Shown: positions 26,687 through 35,802, counted from the stretch's first letter. The stretch: DNA of 64,000 bases from Pseudomonas mangrovi (GCF_003052585.1 NZ_QASN01000002.1:1-64000); one strand, 5' to 3'. The notes: a model not told the origin generated them from the letters alone. Made by a program: numbers and translations.

Positions 26687-28639
26687 ATGAGCATGAAGTC
26701 CATTCTGGCCCCACGCACGGCAAGCGCCTGCGCGTCATTGCTGTTCTGTTACTGCGCGCAGTCCCAGGCAAGCCCTGCCCTCTGGCTGGACGCCGCGCGC
26801 ACCTCCATGCCGCCCTGGCTGCTTGCCACCGGCCTGCTGCTGATCGCCGGTCTGGCACTGCTGGCCGGCCTGGGTCGCCGTCGCGAGCGCAACCTGTGCC
26901 GGCAACTGCGGTTGACTGCCAGCGTGTTCCGCAACAGCAGCGAGGGCATCGCCGTGACCAGCGCCGAAGGCCGGATTCTGGCCGTCAACCCGGCGTTCGA
27001 ACGTATCACCGGCTACCGCTGCGAGGAAGTCACCGGCAAGAGCCCCGGCCTGCTTTCCTCCGGGCGCCACGATGCGCGCTTCTATCGCGAGATGTGGGCT
27101 CACCTGCGGGCCTGCGGACACTGGCAGGGCGAATTCTGGAACCGGCGCAAGGATGGCGCCCTCTACGCGGCACTGAGCAACATCAGTGCGGTACATGACG
27201 AGCATGGCCGGCTCAGCCACTACATCAACCTGTTTACCGACATCACCCAGCTCAAGCACCACCAGCAACGCATCGACCAGTTGGCACATTTCGATGCTCT
27301 CACCGGCCTGCCCAACCGCACCTTGCTCGCCGACCGCCTGCAGCAGGCTACTGCCCTGGCCCAGCGCAGTGGCAGGGGACTGGCGGTCTGCCTGCTGGAT
27401 CTGGATGTGTTCAAGCCGATCAACGACCGATTCGGCCACGACATCGGCGACGAGCTGCTGGTCTGCGTGGCCCAGCGCCTGCAGCAGTGCCTGAATGCAG
27501 GAGACACCCTGGCACGCATCGGCGGTGACGAATTCGCCCTGCTGCTGGGGGATATCGAGGATGTCGCCGACTGCGACCAGCGAGTACTCGAGATTCTGCG
27601 CCGGGTCGGTGAACCACTGCAGGGCTCCGCTGCGAGTATCAGCCTGTCGGCCAGCGTCGGCGTGACGCTGTTCCCGCTGGACAACGCAGACAGCGAGCAG
27701 CTGTTGCGCCACGCCTCCCAGGCGATGTACCGGGCCAAGGAAACCGGCCGCAACCGCCATCAGTGGTTCGATCCGGAACATGGTCGCCGAGTGGAACAGC
27801 AGCAGGCGCGCCTGCAACGACTGCAACAGGCGCTGGAGGACGACGAACTACGCCTGCACTACCAGCCGAAGATCGATCTGTACAACGGCGAGGTGATCGG
27901 TTGCGAGGCCCTGTTGCGCTGGCAGCATCCACAGCAGGGCCTGCTGCAGCCGGCCGCATTCCTCCCGGCGCTGGAAGGCAGCGAGCTGGAGCAGAGGGTC
28001 GGCGCCTGGGTACTGGACCACGCGCTGGCCCAACTCGCCAACTGGCACCACGCGGGACTGCCCCTGGAAATGAGCGTCAATGTCAGCGCCGAACACCTGC
28101 TCTGCCCTCGCTTCAGCGAGAACCTGCAAGCTGCCCTCGCCCGCCACCCCCAGGTCGCCGCACAGCATCTTGAGCTGGAAATCCTCGAAACCACGGCGCT
28201 GAGCAGCATGGAACGCTCGGCGCTGGTGCTGGAACAGTGCCGCGCCCTCGGCGTGCGCTTCGCGCTCGATGACTTCGGCACCGGCTACTCGTCCCTCGCC
28301 TACTTCCGTCGGCTGCCGGTCGACAGCCTGAAGATCGACCAGAGCTTCGTCCGCGACATGCTCGCCGACCCGGACAGCCTGGGCATCGTCGAGAGCGTGG
28401 TGCGCCTGGCGGCAGCCTTCAATCGCCGCGTGGTCGCCGAAGGCGTGGAAACCCGCGAACACGGCGAGCGCCTGCAGCGCATGGGTTGTCGTTTCGGCCA
28501 GGGCTACGGCATTGCCCGGCCGATGTCCGCCGAGTGCTTCGCCGGCTGGCTGCAGCACTGGCGCCAGGACAATCCCTGGACCGCCCAGCGCAGCCTCGCG
28601 GTAAGCGGCGAGTTCAGCAGCACAGCTGGCGGGTACTGA
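26687..28639 (+). CDS. Membrane-bound PAS-GGDEF-EAL c-di-GMP enzyme (650 aa)
   Basis: A probable bifunctional cyclic di-GMP enzyme. Order: signal-like N terminus and a membrane helix (about 43-65), PAS domain (about 80-190, ending FTDITQLKHHQQ), GGDEF domain with intact IGGDEFALLL (about 278-287), and EAL domain with EALLRW (about 406-411), the catalytic DDFGTGYSSLAYFRRL (about 527-542) and VAEGVET. Both active sites look complete. The inhibitory RxxD site expected five residues before GGDEF reads NAGD, so product inhibition is probably lost. The 3' end overlaps the convergent pseudouridine synthase gene by 26 bases. Signal sensed by PAS unknown. Confidence 0.93.
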   Translation: MSMKSILAPRTASACASLLFCYCAQSQASPALWLDAARTSMPPWLLATGLLLIAGLALLAGLGRRRERNLCRQLRLTASVFRNSSEGIAVTSAEGRILAVNPAFERITGYRCEEVTGKSPGLLSSGRHDARFYREMWAHLRACGHWQGEFWNRRKDGALYAALSNISAVHDEHGRLSHYINLFTDITQLKHHQQRIDQLAHFDALTGLPNRTLLADRLQQATALAQRSGRGLAVCLLDLDVFKPINDRFGHDIGDELLVCVAQRLQQCLNAGDTLARIGGDEFALLLGDIEDVADCDQRVLEILRRVGEPLQGSAASISLSASVGVTLFPLDNADSEQLLRHASQAMYRAKETGRNRHQWFDPEHGRRVEQQQARLQRLQQALEDDELRLHYQPKIDLYNGEVIGCEALLRWQHPQQGLLQPAAFLPALEGSELEQRVGAWVLDHALAQLANWHHAGLPLEMSVNVSAEHLLCPRFSENLQAALARHPQVAAQHLELEILETTALSSMERSALVLEQCRALGVRFALDDFGTGYSSLAYFRRLPVDSLKIDQSFVRDMLADPDSLGIVESVVRLAAAFNRRVVAEGVETREHGERLQRMGCRFGQGYGIARPMSAECFAGWLQHWRQDNPWTAQRSLAVSGEFSSTAGGY

Positions 28640-29489
28640 CGAAACGACGCGGCGCGCCGCTCAGCGGATCGACGAACGCCAGCGAGCGCGCCAGCAATTG
28701 CAGCGGCGTGCTGAAGTCATCGAGCCGCTCCTCACGCAAGCACGGATACAGCGGATCGCCGATCAGCGCGGCACCGAGACCCGCCATCTGCACCCGCAGC
28801 TGATGTTTGCGCCCGGTGAGCGGTTGCAGGCCGTAGCGCCAATAGGCGTCACCGCGCTCCAGGACCTCGATGCGCGTCTCGCTGTTGGCCTCGCCCGGCT
28901 CTTCGCGCATGCGGAAGAACGGCTCGCCGGGCACGATCCGGCTGCACAGCTGCAGCGGAAACGACAGCTGCGGCAGGGCCGGCGCCAGGGCCTCGTAGGT
29001 CTTGTCGATACGGCGCTGGCGAAACAGGGCCTGGTAGCGGTCACGACTGGACGGATTGCAGGAAAACAGCACCAGCCCGGCGGTGAGCCGATCGATCCTG
29101 TGCAGCGGCACCAGGCCGGGATTGCCCAGCGAGCGCACCAGGCGCGCCAGCAGGGTCTGCTCGACATAGCGGCCGGCCGGCAGCACCGGCAGGAAGTGCG
29201 GCTTGTCCACCACCAGCAGATGCTCGTCCTGGTGCAGCACCTGCTCATGAAACGGAATCGGCGTTTCCTGCGCCACCTCGCGGAAGTAGCGCACCCGCAG
29301 GCCCTCGCGATACGGATGCGTCGGATCGAGCGGACGACCGTCCTGGTGCTGCACCTTGCCGGCCTGCATGCGCGCCCGCCAGGTCTGCCGGTCGATTGCC
29401 GGGAAACGCTGGCAGAGACAGTCGAGCACCGTCGCCCAGTCACCCGCGGGCAGATGCAGTGTGCTGGGCAACAGCGGTTGATCGGACAT
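28614..29489 (-). CDS. RluA-family pseudouridine synthase (291 aa)
   Basis: Isomerises uridine to pseudouridine in RNA. The catalytic motif HRIDRLTAGLVLF (about 124-136) carries the essential Asp. Other family segments are VVDKPHFLPVLPAG (about 93-106) and PLTGRKHQLRVQMAGLGAALIGDPLYP (about 226-252). The N-terminal part is not a clear S4 domain. RluA-type members modify 23S rRNA or tRNA; the exact target cannot be told. Start ATG 29489 gives the usual N terminus MSDQPLLPS; ATG 29495 is the alternative. Convergent overlap of 26 bases with the GGDEF-EAL gene. Confidence 0.92.
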   Translation of the reverse strand: MSDQPLLPSTLHLPAGDWATVLDCLCQRFPAIDRQTWRARMQAGKVQHQDGRPLDPTHPYREGLRVRYFREVAQETPIPFHEQVLHQDEHLLVVDKPHFLPVLPAGRYVEQTLLARLVRSLGNPGLVPLHRIDRLTAGLVLFSCNPSSRDRYQALFRQRRIDKTYEALAPALPQLSFPLQLCSRIVPGEPFFRMREEPGEANSETRIEVLERGDAYWRYGLQPLTGRKHQLRVQMAGLGAALIGDPLYPCLREERLDDFSTPLQLLARSLAFVDPLSGAPRRFVSTRQLCC

Positions 29490-29735
29490 GGGCATTGCCG
29501 CAGAAGGACGGGCCGACAGTGTGCCAGCAGCGCGGAGCAGATGCTCGCGCCGGGGTTGCCGGAGCCTTCTCAGCGGCCATTTCCGCCAAGCGCAACGGCG
29601 GCGGATGAAGGCAAAGCGACACTTCCGGCAATCTGCAAGCGGATGAGCGGTCATGCCGTGCAATGTGCGCGAGACTGGCAATTCCTGGAAAAATACAAGC
29701 AGCTGATTTTTAAAGAAAAATACTTCAAAAATGAG

Positions 29736-29751
29736 TTGGCACGATGTCTGC
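29736..29751 (+). promoter_or_regulatory. Sigma-54-type promoter of the DUF2383 gene
   Basis: TTGGCACGATGTCTGC has GG and GC separated by exactly ten bases and matches the sigma-54 consensus (TGGCACG N4 TTGC) with one mismatch. It lies 38 bases before the ATG. An A/T-rich stretch (29700-29732) lies just upstream, where an activator or bending protein could bind. Confidence 0.7.
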
Positions 29752-29789
29752 CATCCAATACGGGACATTCATCCGCAAGGAGTTTCCCC

Positions 29790-30242
29790 ATGGATAACAA
29801 AGACGTCATTTCCACCCTCAACGACCTGATCGAAACCAGCAAGGACGGTGAGAAGGGCTTCCGCGAGTGCGCCGAAGACATCAAGCGCACCGACCTCAAG
29901 GCCCTGTTCCTCGACCGTGCCCAGGGTTGCGCCGTCGCCGCGAGCGAACTGCAGGCGCTGGTGCGCTCGCTCGGTGGCGATCCGGAAACCGGTGGCAGCC
30001 TGAGCGGTGACCTGCATCGTCGCTGGGTCGACCTCAAGTCGATGATCACCGGCAAGGACGACGAAGCGATTCTCAACGAGTGCGAGCGTGGCGAGGATGT
30101 CGCCATGAAGTCCTACAAGAAGGCACTCGACAAGCCGCTGCCGCCGACCGTGCGCGCCGTGGTCGAGAAGCAGTTCCAGGGTGTGCAGCGCAATCACGAC
30201 CAGGTTCGTGCCCTGCGCAACCAGGCACGCAAGGCGAGCTGA
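29790..30242 (+). CDS. PA2169/DUF2383-family four-helix-bundle protein (150 aa)
   Basis: A small helical protein of the DUF2383 (PA2169-like) family, with a ferritin-like four-helix layout. Markers are VISTLNDLIETSKDGEKGFRE-type N-terminal helix (about 5-25), DLKALFLDRAQGC, a GGDPETGGSLSGDLHRRW loop (about 63-80), and a C-terminal helix with KQFQGVQRNHDQVRALRN. Family members are stress- or biofilm-related by expression studies; biochemistry is unknown. ATG 29790 follows AAGGAG by seven bases. A sigma-54-type promoter lies upstream and a strong terminator downstream, so it is a single-gene unit. Confidence 0.92.
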   Translation: MDNKDVISTLNDLIETSKDGEKGFRECAEDIKRTDLKALFLDRAQGCAVAASELQALVRSLGGDPETGGSLSGDLHRRWVDLKSMITGKDDEAILNECERGEDVAMKSYKKALDKPLPPTVRAVVEKQFQGVQRNHDQVRALRNQARKAS

Positions 30243-30258
30243 TCGCCCCCTGCACCGG

Positions 30259-30292
30259 GCCCCGCCAGCGAAAGCTGCGCGGGGCCTTTTTA
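30259..30292 (+). terminator. Intrinsic terminator of the DUF2383 gene
   Basis: GGCCCCGCCAGC (30259-30270) pairs with GCTGCGCGGGGCC (30275-30287) around GAAA, followed by TTTTT (30288-30292). Confidence 0.9.
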
Positions 30293-30324
30293 TGGGGTTA
30301 GCCGAGGCTGCTTATGTACAACTC

Positions 30325-30377
30325 GGCGCAATGCGCTGCGCTTATTGCGCCCTACGGCTGGGCACCGCATCCGTAGG
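30325..30377. repeat. Palindromic intergenic repeat
   Basis: GGCGCAAT (30325-30332) pairs with ATTGCGCC (30344-30351), and CCTACGG (30351-30357) with CCGTAGG (30371-30377). From memory, elements of this type (ending GTAGGGTGGATA) are dispersed between genes in Pseudomonas and relatives. Confidence 0.6.
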
Positions 30378-30497
30378 GTGGATACCGCCCCGGCCAGGTT
30401 CGTGCCCTGCGCAACCAGGCAGGCAAGACCAGCCAATGGTCGCGAGCGCCTCCGGTCGATCCGCACTTGCCCGAAGGCTGCGCCGCCTGCTATCTGT

Positions 30498-32162
30498 ATG
30501 GATGAACAGTATCCAGCAGTCTGCACAATGCCCGCCGCCCTCGAAGATCCCTTTTACTACCTGGCCAATTTCCGCCGCGTGCTGGACTGGCTGAACGCGC
30601 GTTATGCCGACCTGCTCGCACCCGACGAGCAGGCCTTCATCGACGGTTTCGCCCGGTTGCCGCAGCCCGCGCAGGCACTGCTGGTGCGGATGATCATGCG
30701 CAAGGGTGAGCTGTTTCGCGTCAACCGGCTGAACTATGCCGAAATCGGTTCAACCGCCGAAGCCCTGCAATCGCTACTGACCACCGGCTGGGTGGATGAT
30801 GCGCCGCTGCTGACGCTGGACGAGCTGTTCCGCCTGTTCACCCTGAACGAACTGCAGCGCCTGTTCGACGCCCCGCGCGGGTTGCGCAAGAGCGAGCTGC
30901 GCGAACACCTCGCCGCCCACGACCGGCCAGACACGTTGCAGCAGTGGTGGCCGCACAGCGAGGAGTGCGTCTGCGCACTGCGCCTGATGCCGCTGTGCGA
31001 CCGCCTGCGGCTGATGTTCTTCGGCAACCTGCGCCAGGACTGGTCGACCTTCGTGCTCGCCGATCTGGGCATCCATCGCTACGAGACGATCATCCTGGAT
31101 GAGGCGGCGCGCGGCTTTCGCTGCCGCCAGGACGTCGACGACTACCTGGCGCTGTTCCGCTGCCAGGAGATACTCGCCAACGAAGGCGACCTGCAGCGCG
31201 CGCTTGCCGGGCTGCCTGCGACGGCGCTGGACAACCCCTGGATCGAGGCGCGCCGCGCACGCCTGCTGTTCCAGCTTGGCCAGCATTGCGAGCGTGCCGG
31301 CGACTTGCCCCAGGCGCTGGCGCTCTACCAGGCCAGCGGCGACCCACAGGCGCGGGTGCGCGAGATCCGCGTGCTCGAACGCGATGGCGATGCGCAACAG
31401 GCGTTGCAGCGGCTGGAGGCGCTCGATCCGCAGGCGCTGCCCGCCGAACAGCAACAGCAGCTGCAGCGCATCCTGCCGCGCCTGCAGCGCCAGCTCGGTC
31501 TGCCCGTGTTGCCGGCACCGCGGATCGCGCAGGCGCGCATCGACCTGTGCCTGCCGCGACCGGCCGAACCTTCCAGCGTCGAATGGGTGGTGCTCGAGCA
31601 CCTGAGCGAGGTACAGGCGCCGGTGTTCTATCTGGAGAATGCCCTGCTCAACTCGCTGTTCGGCCTGCTCTGCTGGGAGGCGATCTTCGCCCCGCTGCCC
31701 GGCGCCTTCTTCCACCCCTTCCACGCCGCCCCGGCGGACCTGCACGCCAGCGATTTCCATGTCCGCCGCGCCGCATTGTTCCAGCGCTGCCTGGCGCGGC
31801 TGGATGACGGTAGCCATCGCCAGGCGATCCTGGCGACCTTCGCCGCCAAGTTCGGCACCCTGTCGCCCTTCGTCCACTGGCAGGCGCTCGACGCCGAACT
31901 GCTCGACCTGGCACTCGACTGCCTGCCACCGGCGCACCTGCGCGCCTGCTTCGAACGGCTGCTGCAGGACATCCGCGGCAACCGCGCCGGCATGCCCGAT
32001 CTGATCCAGTTCTGGCCGGCGGAGCGGCGCTACCGGATGATCGAGGTGAAAGGCCCCGGCGACCGTCTGCAGGACAACCAGAAGCGCTGGCTGGCGTTCT
32101 GCGCGACCCAGGGCATTCCGGTCGAGGTTTGCTACCTGCGCTGGGCGGACACACCCGCGTGA
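30498..32162 (+). CDS. FAN1-type VRR-NUC structure-specific nuclease (554 aa)
   Basis: A bacterial FAN1-like nuclease. The C-terminal VRR-NUC domain has the catalytic pattern NRAGMPDLIQFWP (about 493-505) and MIEVKGPGDRLQDNQKRW (about 513-530), the PD-(D/E)xK residues of a magnesium-dependent nuclease. The N-terminal part has DPFYYLANFRRVLDWLNARY and an SAP-like segment (RGLRKSELREHLAAH). The helical middle (about 240-320) has a TPR-like rhythm. FAN1 enzymes cut flap and crosslinked DNA. Start could be ATG 30498 or ATG 30528; neither has a clear ribosome binding site. Its stop overlaps the GTG of the helicase gene (GTGA), so the two are coupled. Confidence 0.92.
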   Translation: MDEQYPAVCTMPAALEDPFYYLANFRRVLDWLNARYADLLAPDEQAFIDGFARLPQPAQALLVRMIMRKGELFRVNRLNYAEIGSTAEALQSLLTTGWVDDAPLLTLDELFRLFTLNELQRLFDAPRGLRKSELREHLAAHDRPDTLQQWWPHSEECVCALRLMPLCDRLRLMFFGNLRQDWSTFVLADLGIHRYETIILDEAARGFRCRQDVDDYLALFRCQEILANEGDLQRALAGLPATALDNPWIEARRARLLFQLGQHCERAGDLPQALALYQASGDPQARVREIRVLERDGDAQQALQRLEALDPQALPAEQQQQLQRILPRLQRQLGLPVLPAPRIAQARIDLCLPRPAEPSSVEWVVLEHLSEVQAPVFYLENALLNSLFGLLCWEAIFAPLPGAFFHPFHAAPADLHASDFHVRRAALFQRCLARLDDGSHRQAILATFAAKFGTLSPFVHWQALDAELLDLALDCLPPAHLRACFERLLQDIRGNRAGMPDLIQFWPAERRYRMIEVKGPGDRLQDNQKRWLAFCATQGIPVEVCYLRWADTPA

Positions 32163-34447
32163 GCTATCAGGTGGCAGTACGCGCACTCTGCGAGTTCGCC
32201 GCCCGCGAGGGCGATCTGGACCTGCGCTACCAGGCCGCGCCCAGTGCCGAGGAAGGCATCGCCGGACATGCCAGGGTCAGCGCCCGGCGCGGCGCGGGCT
32301 ACCAACGCGAGCGGAGTCTGCAGGGCACGCACGGGACACTGCTGGTGCGCGGGCGCGCCGACGGCTACGACCCGACGCGCAACCGCCTGGAGGAGATCAA
32401 GACCCATCGCGGCGCCGTCGAGCGCATCCCGGCCAACCAGCGCGCGCTGCACTGGGTCCAGCTCAAGGTCTACGGCTGCCTGCTGTGCCGCGAGCTGGCG
32501 CTGCCCGACGTGGAACTCGCACTGGTCTACTTCGACATCGCCAGCGAGCGGGAAACGTTGCTGCTCGAACGTCTGCCGGCGCAGGTGCTGGAAGCCTTCT
32601 TCAGCGATCTCTGCCAGCGCTTCATCGGCTGGGCGGAGCAGGAAATCACCCAGCGCCAGGCGCGTGATGCTGCAATGACCGGCCTGGAGTTTCCCTACCC
32701 GGACTTTCGTCCCGGCCAGCGCCGTCTGGCCGAAACCCTCTACAAGGTCGCCCGGCGTGAAGGCCGGCTGCTGGCCCAGGCGCCCACCGGTATCGGCAAG
32801 ACCCTCGGCAGCCTGTTCCCGCTGCTCAAGGCGATGCCCGACGCGCCACTGGACCGGCTGTTCTTCCTCACCGCCAAGACGCCGGGCCGGCAACTGGCGC
32901 TGGATGCGCTGCAGCAGCTGGGCGGCGCAGCGCTACCGTTGCGGGTGCTGGAACTCGGCGCGCGGGAAAAGCTCTGCGAGCATCCCGACAAGCTCTGCCA
33001 GGGCGATTCCTGCCCGCTCGCGCGCGGCTTCTACGACCGCCTGCCGGCTGCGCGCCAGGCCTGTGTCGAGGCGCGCTGGCTGGACCATGCCGGCCTGCGC
33101 CGGATCGCCGCGGAGCATCAGGTCTGCCCCTACTACCTGGGCCAGGAGCTGGCGCGCTGGGTCGACGTCTGCGTCGGCGACTACAACCACTACTTCGACA
33201 GCAGCGCCCTGCTGCACGGACTGACCCTGAGCAACCAGTGGAAGGTGGCGCTGCTGGTGGACGAGGCGCACAACCTGGTCGAGCGCGCCCGGCGCATGTA
33301 CAGCGCGCAATTGCGTGGAGCCCAGCTCGCCGCCGCCCGCCGCGCAGCCCCCACGGCACTGAAGAAGCCATTGGAACGGCTCGCCCGGCAGTGGAGCGCG
33401 CTGCAGCGCGAGCAGGGCCTGACGGCACTGCGCGAAACGGCGGCCAGCGGTCTGTTCGAGACGCCGCCCCCCGTTCGCCACTACGCCGTCGCGCCACTGC
33501 CCGGCGCACTGCTCGCCGCCCTGCAGCAGTTCAGCGCGGCGTTCAGCGAATGGCAGCAGCAGAGTGCCCAGGTGCCGCCGCCGGCACTGCTGGAATTGCA
33601 CTTCCTGGCGCTGCAGTTCTGCCGCCTGGCCGAGCAGTTCGATGACCATTCGCTGTTCGACCTTAGCCTGCCGGCGCAGGGCAAGCGTGCCGACCTGTGC
33701 CTGCGCAACCTGCTGCCGGCAGCCTTCCTGGCCCCGCGTTTCGCCAGCGCGCGCAGTACGGTGCTGTTCTCCGCCACCCTGAGCCCTGCGCACTACTACC
33801 GCGACCTGCTCGGTCTCGGCAACGAGGCCGCCTGGCTGGAAATCGCCGCGCCTTTCGCCAGCGATCAGCTGCAGGTGTCGCTGGCGCCGATCTCCACCCG
33901 CTATGCCGACCGCCAGTCTTCGCTGCAGCCGATCACCGAGCTGATCGCCGCGCAATACGCACGCACTCCTGGCAACTACCTGGTGTTCTGCAGCAGCTTC
34001 GACTACCTGCAGCAGATCGCCGCCCGCCTCGCCACCGACCAGTCGCAGATTCCCTGCTGGAGCCAGGGCCGCAGCATGGACGAAGCGGCGCGCACGGCCT
34101 TTCTCGCACGCTTCGTCGCAGGTGGGCGCGGGATCGGGCTGGCGGTGTTGGGCGGCGCGTTCGGCGAAGGCATCGACCTGCCCGGCGAGCGACTGATCGG
34201 CGCCTTCATCGCCACCCTCGGTCTACCGCAGCTGAATCCGGTCAACGAGCAGATGCGCCAGCGCCTGCAGCAGCTGTTCGGCCAGGGGCACGATTACACC
34301 TACCTCTACCCCGGCCTGCAGAAGGTGATCCAGGCCGCCGGCCGGGTGATCCGCGGCCCGCAGGATCGCGGCACCCTGCACCTGATCGACGACCGTTTCG
34401 CCCAACCGCGGATTCGCGCACTGCTGCCCGGCTGGTGGGGGCTCTAG
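32159..34447 (+). CDS. XPD/DinG-type DNA helicase with N-terminal nuclease domain (762 aa)
   Basis: The first 180 residues look like a Cas4/RecB-type PD-(D/E)xK nuclease (GRADGYDPTRN then LEEIKTH, about 68-82). A superfamily 2 helicase of the Rad3/XPD/DinG group follows: Walker A APTGIGKT (about 206-213), four cysteines for a 4Fe-4S cluster between about 273 and 322 (KLCEH, KLCQGDSCP, VCPYY), the DEAH box VDEAHNL (about 366) and the C-terminal helicase motif AGRVIRG. Such helicases unwind 5' tails, D-loops and R-loops. The GTG start at 32159 overlaps the FAN1 stop. Together they look like a DNA repair pair. Confidence 0.92.
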   Translation: MSYQVAVRALCEFAAREGDLDLRYQAAPSAEEGIAGHARVSARRGAGYQRERSLQGTHGTLLVRGRADGYDPTRNRLEEIKTHRGAVERIPANQRALHWVQLKVYGCLLCRELALPDVELALVYFDIASERETLLLERLPAQVLEAFFSDLCQRFIGWAEQEITQRQARDAAMTGLEFPYPDFRPGQRRLAETLYKVARREGRLLAQAPTGIGKTLGSLFPLLKAMPDAPLDRLFFLTAKTPGRQLALDALQQLGGAALPLRVLELGAREKLCEHPDKLCQGDSCPLARGFYDRLPAARQACVEARWLDHAGLRRIAAEHQVCPYYLGQELARWVDVCVGDYNHYFDSSALLHGLTLSNQWKVALLVDEAHNLVERARRMYSAQLRGAQLAAARRAAPTALKKPLERLARQWSALQREQGLTALRETAASGLFETPPPVRHYAVAPLPGALLAALQQFSAAFSEWQQQSAQVPPPALLELHFLALQFCRLAEQFDDHSLFDLSLPAQGKRADLCLRNLLPAAFLAPRFASARSTVLFSATLSPAHYYRDLLGLGNEAAWLEIAAPFASDQLQVSLAPISTRYADRQSSLQPITELIAAQYARTPGNYLVFCSSFDYLQQIAARLATDQSQIPCWSQGRSMDEAARTAFLARFVAGGRGIGLAVLGGAFGEGIDLPGERLIGAFIATLGLPQLNPVNEQMRQRLQQLFGQGHDYTYLYPGLQKVIQAAGRVIRGPQDRGTLHLIDDRFAQPRIRALLPGWWGL

Positions 34448-34503
34448 CGGGATGCGCAGCCGAACCGTCGGGGCGCGGACGGGCGGCTCAGGAAGCGCAG
34501 CTG

Positions 34504-35493
34504 TCAGAGGCTGGCCAGGCCCTCGTCATCGCGGTGACTGGCGAGGTAAGGCAGCACCGCCTGCAGCAGCGGCTCGCGGAAGGCGTCCTGGAAGCGATGC
34601 GCCAGTCCCGGAATCAGCCGTAGATCAGCACCGCGGATATGCGCGGCGACATGCACGCCGTGCATCACCGGTAGCAGCGGATCGTCGGTGCCATGCACGA
34701 CCAGGGTCGGCACCTCGATACGGGCCAGCAGCTCGACCCGGCTGGGCTCGGCAAGGATCGCCGCCAGCTGGCGCTGCACTCCGTCCGGATTGAAGGAGCG
34801 GGCGTAGGCTTCCTCGGCCTGTTGCAGCAGCAGGTCGCGATCATCACTGACCCGCCGGCTGCCGAGCGCAGCGAGCAGCTCGACCTGCTGCTGCAGCGCT
34901 TCGGCGCGGGTCGGTGCCTCGCGCTCGGCGAGCAGGCGCAGCAGCGCATCGCTGGGTGCCGGCAACCCGGCGGCGCCGGAGCTGGTCATCACCAGGGTCA
35001 GGCTGGTGACCCGCTGTGGCTGCATGTCGGCGATGTGCTGGGCGATCATGCCGCCCATGCTGACGCCGAGCAGGTGGAAACGCTCGATACCCAGCGCGTC
35101 CATCAGGCCGAGGCTGTCGAGAGCCATGTCGCGCAGCCGATAGGGCGCGTTGACCGGCAGGCCCAGCCGATGCCGCAGCACCTGATAGCGCAGGTTCAGC
35201 TCCGCCGGGCGACCGTTCCAGGTGCTCAGGCCGGCATCCCGATTGTCGAAGCGAATGACCCGGAAACCGTCCTCGCAGAGCCTGCGCACCACCGCATCGG
35301 GCCAGTGGATCAGCTGGCCGCCAAGGCCCATGACCAGCAGCAACGCCGGATCGCTGTCGCGCCCCACGCTCTGGTAGGCCAGGCGCACATCGCTCAACTC
35401 GACAAAGGCATGGGGAACCTGGGTATCGCAGGGATCGGCCGCAAAGGACGGCGCACCGCCAAGCAGGGCGGCGAGAAGGACAAGAATACGCAT
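34504..35493 (-). CDS. Exported alpha/beta hydrolase (329 aa)
   Basis: An alpha/beta-hydrolase-fold esterase or lipase-like enzyme. The signal peptide (LVLLAALLGGAPSFA) is followed by the oxyanion region LLLVMGLGGQ (about 51-60), FDNRDAGLS, the nucleophile elbow GVSMGGM (about 142-148, Ser), the acid HGTDDPLLP and a late His in GLAHRFQD. The catalytic triad is complete. The signal peptide places it in the periplasm. ATG 35493 is chosen because it opens the signal peptide; the frame continues upstream. Substrate unknown. Confidence 0.88.
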   Translation of the reverse strand: MRILVLLAALLGGAPSFAADPCDTQVPHAFVELSDVRLAYQSVGRDSDPALLLVMGLGGQLIHWPDAVVRRLCEDGFRVIRFDNRDAGLSTWNGRPAELNLRYQVLRHRLGLPVNAPYRLRDMALDSLGLMDALGIERFHLLGVSMGGMIAQHIADMQPQRVTSLTLVMTSSGAAGLPAPSDALLRLLAEREAPTRAEALQQQVELLAALGSRRVSDDRDLLLQQAEEAYARSFNPDGVQRQLAAILAEPSRVELLARIEVPTLVVHGTDDPLLPVMHGVHVAAHIRGADLRLIPGLAHRFQDAFREPLLQAVLPYLASHRDDEGLASL

Positions 35494-35802
35494 GTGTTTT
35501 GGACCGCACGAGAAACGCCATTGGACGCAGAGTTTGACGTCGTCCATGCCGGCGCGCTGCCACACTTGCGTGACGTTTTGATGAAGCAGGACGAACGGCC
35601 GTCCCCGCCGCCCTGATTGAGCCGGATTCATCCTCCGACAGACCGCGCTTGCTCAATGCGGCGCCTACTGTTCAGTGCAGCCGCAGGTTGGCACCGAGGC
35701 ACGAGGCGCGACAGGGGCACATGCCGCAGGGGCAACCGACCAACGCAGCGAACCCCTGGCAGGAACCTGGCTTCCAAGCTGAAACCGGCGCGGAGGTCAG
35801 GC

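Larger units (their letters stand above)
30200..30427 (+). repeat. 34 bp direct repeat pair flanking the DUF2383 gene end
   Basis: The last coding bases of the DUF2383 gene (30200-30233, from CCAGGTTCGTGCC) recur at 30394-30427 with one mismatch. The 160 bases between hold the gene's stop, its terminator and a dispersed-repeat-like palindrome. This looks like a local duplication linked to insertion of the repeat. Confidence 0.8.
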
